A stretch of DNA of 57,380 nucleotides, taken from positions 1 to 57,380 of the forward strand of contig JAKAVT010000006.1 of the NCBI GenBank assembly GCA_021817165.1, read 5' to 3'. The stretch is from Nanobdellota archaeon. Its GTDB lineage: Archaea > Nanobdellota > Nanobdellia > Parvarchaeales > Parvarchaeaceae. Both the position numbers and the translations under genes were made by a program. Positions 53,218 through 57,380 of this stretch are shown here, piece after piece. The notes beneath the pieces were generated by a model, which saw only the letters and a program-made list of their open reading frames with translations, made no database searches and was not told the DNA's origin. Every line of letters starts with the position of its first letter. The stretch's first letter is position 1.

Positions 53218-54468
53218 ATGGCTAAGACTGTTTTCATTATAGTTGACGGGATGGCGGATCTGCCGATAAAAAGGCTTAAAAATGAGACTCCTTTGGAGTA
53301 TGCCATAAAAACAAATCTTTACAAGTTCCTGAAGCACTCAGAATTTGCATATCCTTCCGTACTCGGAAAACTTGCTCCGCAGAGCGATTCCGGTGTTATG
53401 GCCGATCTTGGCTACGATCCATTTAAGTACTCTACCGGCAGGGGCTGGTTCGAATGTCTAGGGCTGGGTATGCAGCCAAAAGACGGGGAATTAAGCATAC
53501 GGGTCAATTTCGGTTCTGTAGTAAAAGGCAAACTGAAGGACGTAAGGATCTACATGTCCAAAGAAGAGCTGGAAGAACTTTCAAATGAGATAAACAAAAA
53601 AGTAAAGGTCTCAGCGGACTTTGATTTTAAAGCGGGAGAAGGTTACCGGGCCGGGCTGGTTTTCCGTTCAGGGAAAAAGGATTTCTCTTCATTTGTTTCC
53701 AACAATGAACCAGGTTATACTGCCAAGTTCTTTGATAATGGAGTAAAGCTGAGTTTTGCAACTGCGGTAAAAGACAGAAAAATACATAAAATAAAGGCCG
53801 TAAGAAAAGAAGCGGAATACACTGCTTCATTGCTGAATGATTTTGTATCAAAAGCCTCAGCCGTAATAAAGAACTCGAGAGTCTATAGAGAAAGGAAAAA
53901 AAGGGGCTTAGAATTACCAGATTATATTTTTTTAAGGGACGCAGCAAGCAAAGATCCTAAGCTGCCGGACATAAACGATAAATACGGGAAAAAGTGGGCG
54001 GCAGTGGCTGGCATGCCGCTTGAAAAAGGAATAGCCACCGCGGCGGGAATGACCCTTGTGGATACGGCTGAAGATAAAGACATAAAGACGGATTTTTATG
54101 ATAAAGCCGAGAAGACAGCAAGGGCTTTGTCAAAATTCGATGCTGTTTACCTGCACATAAAACAGACTGATGCGGTTTCCCATCTAGGAAAGTTCCGCGA
54201 CAAGTATGCGATAATAGAGAATATCGATAAGATAATAATATCTAAGCTTGCAGGCGCCATGGATCTTGGCAAAGACACGCTTATAATGACGTGTGATCAT
54301 GCAACTTCAAGCGAGCTTAAAAGGCACATCAACTCAAACATACCCGTGATGATATCAAATTCAAAGTTCGGCTTCCACGGTAATTTCAGCGAGCGTGTCT
54401 GCTCCAAAGAGCACATAAAAGAGATCAAAAGGGCAGTAGACATCATGCCTTTCGTAATGTCGCTTTGA
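53218..54468 (+). CDS. apgM: 2,3-bisphosphoglycerate-independent phosphoglycerate mutase, archaeal type
   Basis: Converts 3- to 2-phosphoglycerate. The alkaline-phosphatase superfamily metal site IIVDGMAD opens the protein, followed by the SDSGVMADLGYDP segment, YSTGRGWFECLGLGM, and late metal ligands in HIKQTDAVSHLGKF and MTCDHATSS. Length 416 is normal. It follows GapN in glycolysis, so both lie in this window though far apart. Confidence 0.93.
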   Translation: MAKTVFIIVDGMADLPIKRLKNETPLEYAIKTNLYKFLKHSEFAYPSVLGKLAPQSDSGVMADLGYDPFKYSTGRGWFECLGLGMQPKDGELSIRVNFGSVVKGKLKDVRIYMSKEELEELSNEINKKVKVSADFDFKAGEGYRAGLVFRSGKKDFSSFVSNNEPGYTAKFFDNGVKLSFATAVKDRKIHKIKAVRKEAEYTASLLNDFVSKASAVIKNSRVYRERKKRGLELPDYIFLRDAASKDPKLPDINDKYGKKWAAVAGMPLEKGIATAAGMTLVDTAEDKDIKTDFYDKAEKTARALSKFDAVYLHIKQTDAVSHLGKFRDKYAIIENIDKIIISKLAGAMDLGKDTLIMTCDHATSSELKRHINSNIPVMISNSKFGFHGNFSERVCSKEHIKEIKRAVDIMPFVMSL

Positions 54469-54522
54469 TCTGTGAAATACAAAGCAGTCTATTCTTAAAT
54501 ATACGGAATTTTTAGATAAATT

Positions 54523-56229
54523 ATGGGGTCCAACAAGGATTTATCCGAAAAATTGAATGACATCGCGGATATTCTGGATATTGAAGGAGTTAAATGGGAG
54601 CCAAGGGCGTATAGAACTGCAGCTTTAACCGTTTCAGGTCTTTCGGAAGACATAAGCAAAGTATACCAAGAAGGAAAGCTTTTAGAATTGGAGGGCATAG
54701 GAAAATCAATTGCAAATTCTATAAAGGAATATGTAGAAAGCGGGAAAATAAGCAAGTATGAAAAACTGAAGAAAAAGTATCCGATAGACTTTGAGAGCTT
54801 CAGGAAAATACGGGGGATGGGCCCAAAAAGGGCTTATGCTCTTTACAAAGCTCTTGGCATAAAAACCGTGGAAGACCTTAAGAAAGCAGTAGACGGCGGT
54901 AAAATACAGAACATAGAGGGCTTTGGCGAGAAAAGCGAAGAAGAGCTTAAAAAGAACCTTGAATCGTTTATGAACGTTAAAAGCGATCGTCTTCTTCTAG
55001 GCTACGTTATAGATTATGCAAATTCAATCGTGGAGAAATTGAGAAAGAGTGGTCTTTTTGAAAGAGTCGAAATTGCGGGTTCCATGCGAAGGATGAGGGA
55101 AACGATTGGGGATATAGACATACTTGCAATATCGGAAAAGCCTGAAAGTGGAATGGACTTCTTTTCGAAGATGGACGAAGTGAAAGGCATAGTGGTAAAA
55201 GGGCCTACGAAGACCACGGTGGAGCTGAGTATCGGCACAACCTGCGACATACGGATACTGCCGAGGGAATCATTTGGTGCAGCGATGCAGTACTTTACCG
55301 GCAATAAAGACCACAATGTAAAATTAAGAAAAATAGCGATATCAAAGGGCTTAAAACTTAACGAATACGGCCTGTTCAGGGGAAAAGATTCTATAGCCGG
55401 GAAGAGCGAAGAAGAGATTTACAGTAGGCTGGGAATGGACATCATGCCGCCGGAATTGAGGGAAAATACGGGAGAAATAGAAGCTGCACAGGAGCATAGG
55501 CTTCCAAAGATAGTGAATTACAACGAGATACTTGGAGATCTGCATGCACATACCAAGGACAGTGATGGGATGAATTCGTTGGAGGAGATGGCATCCGCGG
55601 CCGAGAAAATGGGATTTAAATACATCGCTTTGACAAATCACAGCAAAAGCCTGCCGGTTGCGCATGGACTAGATGAAAAGCGTTTTCTGGAATTAAACAA
55701 AAAGATAGATTCGTTCAACGAAAAGAACAATATAAAGATTCTGAAGGGAGTAGAACTTGAAATATTAAAGGACGGCTCACTGGATTTGAAAAACGACTCT
55801 TTAAAGGGCCTGGATTTCGTGATAGGAGCAATGCACCAGAATTTAAACATGAGCGGCAAAGAACTGACCAATAGACTGATAAAGGCCATAAACAGCGGCA
55901 ATATAAACACAGTTGCTCATCCAACTGATAGGATAATAGGGCAGAGGGAGGGATTAAAGCTTGATTTCGAAAAGGTAATGGAAGCATGCCAAAAAAACCA
56001 GGTTTTGCTTGAAATAGACGGATATCCTGAAAGATCAGATCTGCCGTTTGATCTCGTAAAAAAGGCAAAGGATTACGCGATAAAATTCTCGCTCGGCAGC
56101 GATTCTCACAGAACAGAGCATTTCCGCTTTTTAAACCTAGCCTGTGCCATAGCCAGAAGAGGGTGGCTTGAAAAAAGGGACGTTATAAATACATTGGAAT
56201 ACAAGGAGGTATTAAAGCTCAGAAGATAA
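54523..56229 (+). CDS. polX: Family X DNA polymerase with PHP domain (PolX)
   Basis: Base-excision-repair polymerase. Residues 1-~80 are the helix-hairpin-helix 8-kDa-like domain (GIGKSIANSIKEYV). A second HhH RGMGPKRAYALYKALG follows, then the nucleotidyl-transferase core GSMRRMRETIGDIDILAIS with paired aspartates. The C-terminal PHP domain (GDLHAHTKDSDG, LTNHSK, ELEILKDGSLDL, HPTDR, GSDSHRTEH) carries metal ligands for 3'-5' exonuclease. The length 568 is normal. A TATA-like element about 25 nt before the ATG suggests a leaderless start. Confidence 0.94.
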   Translation: MGSNKDLSEKLNDIADILDIEGVKWEPRAYRTAALTVSGLSEDISKVYQEGKLLELEGIGKSIANSIKEYVESGKISKYEKLKKKYPIDFESFRKIRGMGPKRAYALYKALGIKTVEDLKKAVDGGKIQNIEGFGEKSEEELKKNLESFMNVKSDRLLLGYVIDYANSIVEKLRKSGLFERVEIAGSMRRMRETIGDIDILAISEKPESGMDFFSKMDEVKGIVVKGPTKTTVELSIGTTCDIRILPRESFGAAMQYFTGNKDHNVKLRKIAISKGLKLNEYGLFRGKDSIAGKSEEEIYSRLGMDIMPPELRENTGEIEAAQEHRLPKIVNYNEILGDLHAHTKDSDGMNSLEEMASAAEKMGFKYIALTNHSKSLPVAHGLDEKRFLELNKKIDSFNEKNNIKILKGVELEILKDGSLDLKNDSLKGLDFVIGAMHQNLNMSGKELTNRLIKAINSGNINTVAHPTDRIIGQREGLKLDFEKVMEACQKNQVLLEIDGYPERSDLPFDLVKKAKDYAIKFSLGSDSHRTEHFRFLNLACAIARRGWLEKRDVINTLEYKEVLKLRR

Positions 56230-56260
56230 TTAATAAATTCTGATAAATGCTATGTAGGAT

Positions 56261-56956
56261 ATGGTTGAAAGGATTAAAAGTGGAGTTAATGGCTTCGATG
56301 CGATAGTGAGTGGCGGCTTTGTAAAAAACAGCGTCGTTGCCATATACGGTTCTCCAGGTGCGGGAAAGAGCATTTTCTGTACGGAATTTTTAAGGGAAGG
56401 ACTGAAAAACGACGAAAAAGTATTTTATATAAGCATGGAGCAGGACATAGACTCTTTTCTCGAGCAGTGCGATTCATTCGGGTTCAAGGAATTCAAAGAA
56501 AACATGAACTCCAACTTCATTTTTTCAAGGATGAACGGACACGACTTCAAGAATTTCCTTTCCATAGACCTGCCGAAGATACTTGAAACGAGAAAGGGAA
56601 AGCATGCAAGGATAGTCATAGATCCGCTTACTCCGTTTTTATGGGAGATAAAAGATCCTTCTCTGCAGAGAAACATACTTACCGATACTTTTAAAATGCT
56701 TAGAGAATTCGGCACTACATTGGTAACGATAGAAAGATACGGTGATATAAACAGAATGGAACTGTCGGAAGACATAGCCATACCGATATATCTTTCAGAC
56801 ATGGTGATACTGCTGTCAATGATATACAATCAGAACTTTTACCAGAAAGCAATATCTATAGTGAAAATGAGGTTCTCTTCTCATAGCACGGGAATGCATC
56901 CATTTGACATTGGAAACAGTGGGATAAACATATTTCAGGATCAGCCAGTGTTCTAA
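56261..56956 (+). CDS. KaiC-like RecA-superfamily ATPase
   Basis: A single KaiC-type domain: GVNGFDAIVSGGFVKNSVVAIYGSPGAGKSIFCTEFL holds the Walker A at about residues 28-38, VFYISMEQD follows, IVIDPLTPFLWE is Walker B-like. No second domain. Family members include GvpD-type regulators and other ATPases of unknown role. It ends 4 bp inside the convergent exonuclease gene. Confidence 0.8.
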   Translation: MVERIKSGVNGFDAIVSGGFVKNSVVAIYGSPGAGKSIFCTEFLREGLKNDEKVFYISMEQDIDSFLEQCDSFGFKEFKENMNSNFIFSRMNGHDFKNFLSIDLPKILETRKGKHARIVIDPLTPFLWEIKDPSLQRNILTDTFKMLREFGTTLVTIERYGDINRMELSEDIAIPIYLSDMVILLSMIYNQNFYQKAISIVKMRFSSHSTGMHPFDIGNSGINIFQDQPVF

Positions 56957-57380
56957 TCAATCTCCAAAAATACCGGTGCATGGTCTGAGCCTTTTTGATT
57001 TTCAAGTATGCCTGCGGATTTTATCCTTTTTCCAAGTTCTCTTGACGCAAAGAAATAGTCTACTCTCCACCCTATGTTGTTTTTTCTTGCGCTTTTGTAC
57101 AGATAAGTCCACCATGAATAATTTCCCCCTTCTTTGTTGAATAACCTGAAAGTATCAATGTATCCCATTTCTATAAGCTCGTCAACGAATTTCCTTTCCT
57201 GCGCTGTAAAACCAGCATTTCCGTCGTTTTGTCTCGGTCTGGCTATGTCCAAGTCAGTGTGTGCCACGTTGAAATCCCCGCCGATTATTACGGGTTTTTT
57301 CTTTCTCAGCTTTTCCATAAACGCAAGCATATCTTTGTTGAACCCCATTTTATAATCAAGCCTGCTCAAATCCCTTCTGG
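56953..57380 (-). CDS. Exodeoxyribonuclease III / AP endonuclease (C-terminal part)
   Basis: The C-terminal part of an Xth-type enzyme: PVIIGGDFNVAHTDLDIARP, FRLFNKEGGNYSWW, NNIGWRVDYFFAS and the closing SDHAPVFLEI are catalytic-core motifs of the EEP fold, including the SDH histidine. The frame is open to the right window edge, so the N-terminal half is outside. Repairs abasic sites; with PolX next door this fits a base-excision-repair locus. Overlaps the KaiC-like gene by 4 bp. Confidence 0.9.
   Translation of the reverse strand, partial: RRDLSRLDYKMGFNKDMLAFMEKLRKKKPVIIGGDFNVAHTDLDIARPRQNDGNAGFTAQERKFVDELIEMGYIDTFRLFNKEGGNYSWWTYLYKSARKNNIGWRVDYFFASRELGKRIKSAGILENQKGSDHAPVFLEID

Noticed and set aside
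1..57380. CRISPR arrays, integrases, toxin-antitoxin pairs and 5S, 23S, 7S or RNase P RNA genes.
   Set aside because: None was seen on reading both strands; structured small RNAs could still have been missed by eye.

Overview
The window is AT-rich DNA from an archaeon, most likely a small-genome DPANN lineage of the Parvarchaeota/ARMAN type. That placement is inferred. Archaeal markers are the Rpo11 and Rpo6 RNA polymerase subunits, SRP54, the Rrp4/Rrp41/Rrp42 exosome, SBDS, the proteasome alpha subunit, Pop5, fibrillarin/Nop5, archaeal-type signal peptidase, PolX, GapN and cofactor-independent phosphoglycerate mutase. Many genes are leaderless, with a TATA box about 25 nt before the ATG, while genes inside operons often carry GGAGG-type ribosome binding sites. 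The 16S rRNA gene stands alone (no 23S, 5S or tRNA beside it) and is unusually divergent, including at normally invariant decoding-site positions.

Layout. 1-2 kb: end of a repeat-containing surface protein. 2.0-3.8 kb: 16S rRNA with its own promoter, a 5' hairpin and a flanking processing stem. 3.8-7.6 kb: B12-dependent ribonucleotide reductase, rpo11, signal peptidase, a nucleotide-kinase-like protein. 7.6-17.9 kb: debranching enzyme, DUF72 protein, XTP pyrophosphatase, a membrane protein, HAD phosphatase, an ABC exporter, a 2-hydroxyacid dehydrogenase, an MFS transporter, a CYTH protein. 18-25.7 kb: tRNA-Arg(UCU), Nudix, then a long minus-strand operon running from a structured leader through a small membrane protein, Pop5, PsmA, SBDS, Rrp4, Rrp41, an FAU-1/RNase E-G-type protein, Rrp42, Rpo6, SRP54 and a 41-residue zinc-finger protein. 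25.8-31 kb: GapN, a glycosyltransferase, unknown proteins and a decayed IS200/IS605 TnpB. 31-40 kb: tRNA-Pro (apparent anticodon AGG) and tRNA-Arg(GCG) sharing a symmetric TATA box with a divergent gene, HtpX, a possible SecB-like protein, GrpE-DnaK-DnaJ, a glycosyltransferase and a surface protein. 40-43.6 kb: a second TnpB remnant abutting tRNA-Asp, a second ABC exporter, HisRS. 43.6-50.7 kb: the most striking cassette, two PrkA-like AAA+ proteins followed by a DUF444 von Willebrand-A protein and a SpoVR protein, led by a 48-codon gene. 50.7-57.4 kb: Nop5-fibrillarin, a coiled-coil protein, phosphoglycerate mutase, PolX, a KaiC-like ATPase and the end of an exonuclease III.

Functional themes. 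The minus-strand operon joins RNA decay and maturation (exosome, FAU-1, Pop5), ribosome maturation (SBDS), protein destruction (proteasome) and targeting (SRP54). The 32-37 kb block is a protein quality-control cluster. The PrkA-PrkA-DUF444-SpoVR set is related to the bacterial YeaG-YeaH-YcgB module, tied there to starvation and sporulation; its biochemical output is poorly understood. No CRISPR array, integrase or intact transposase is seen.
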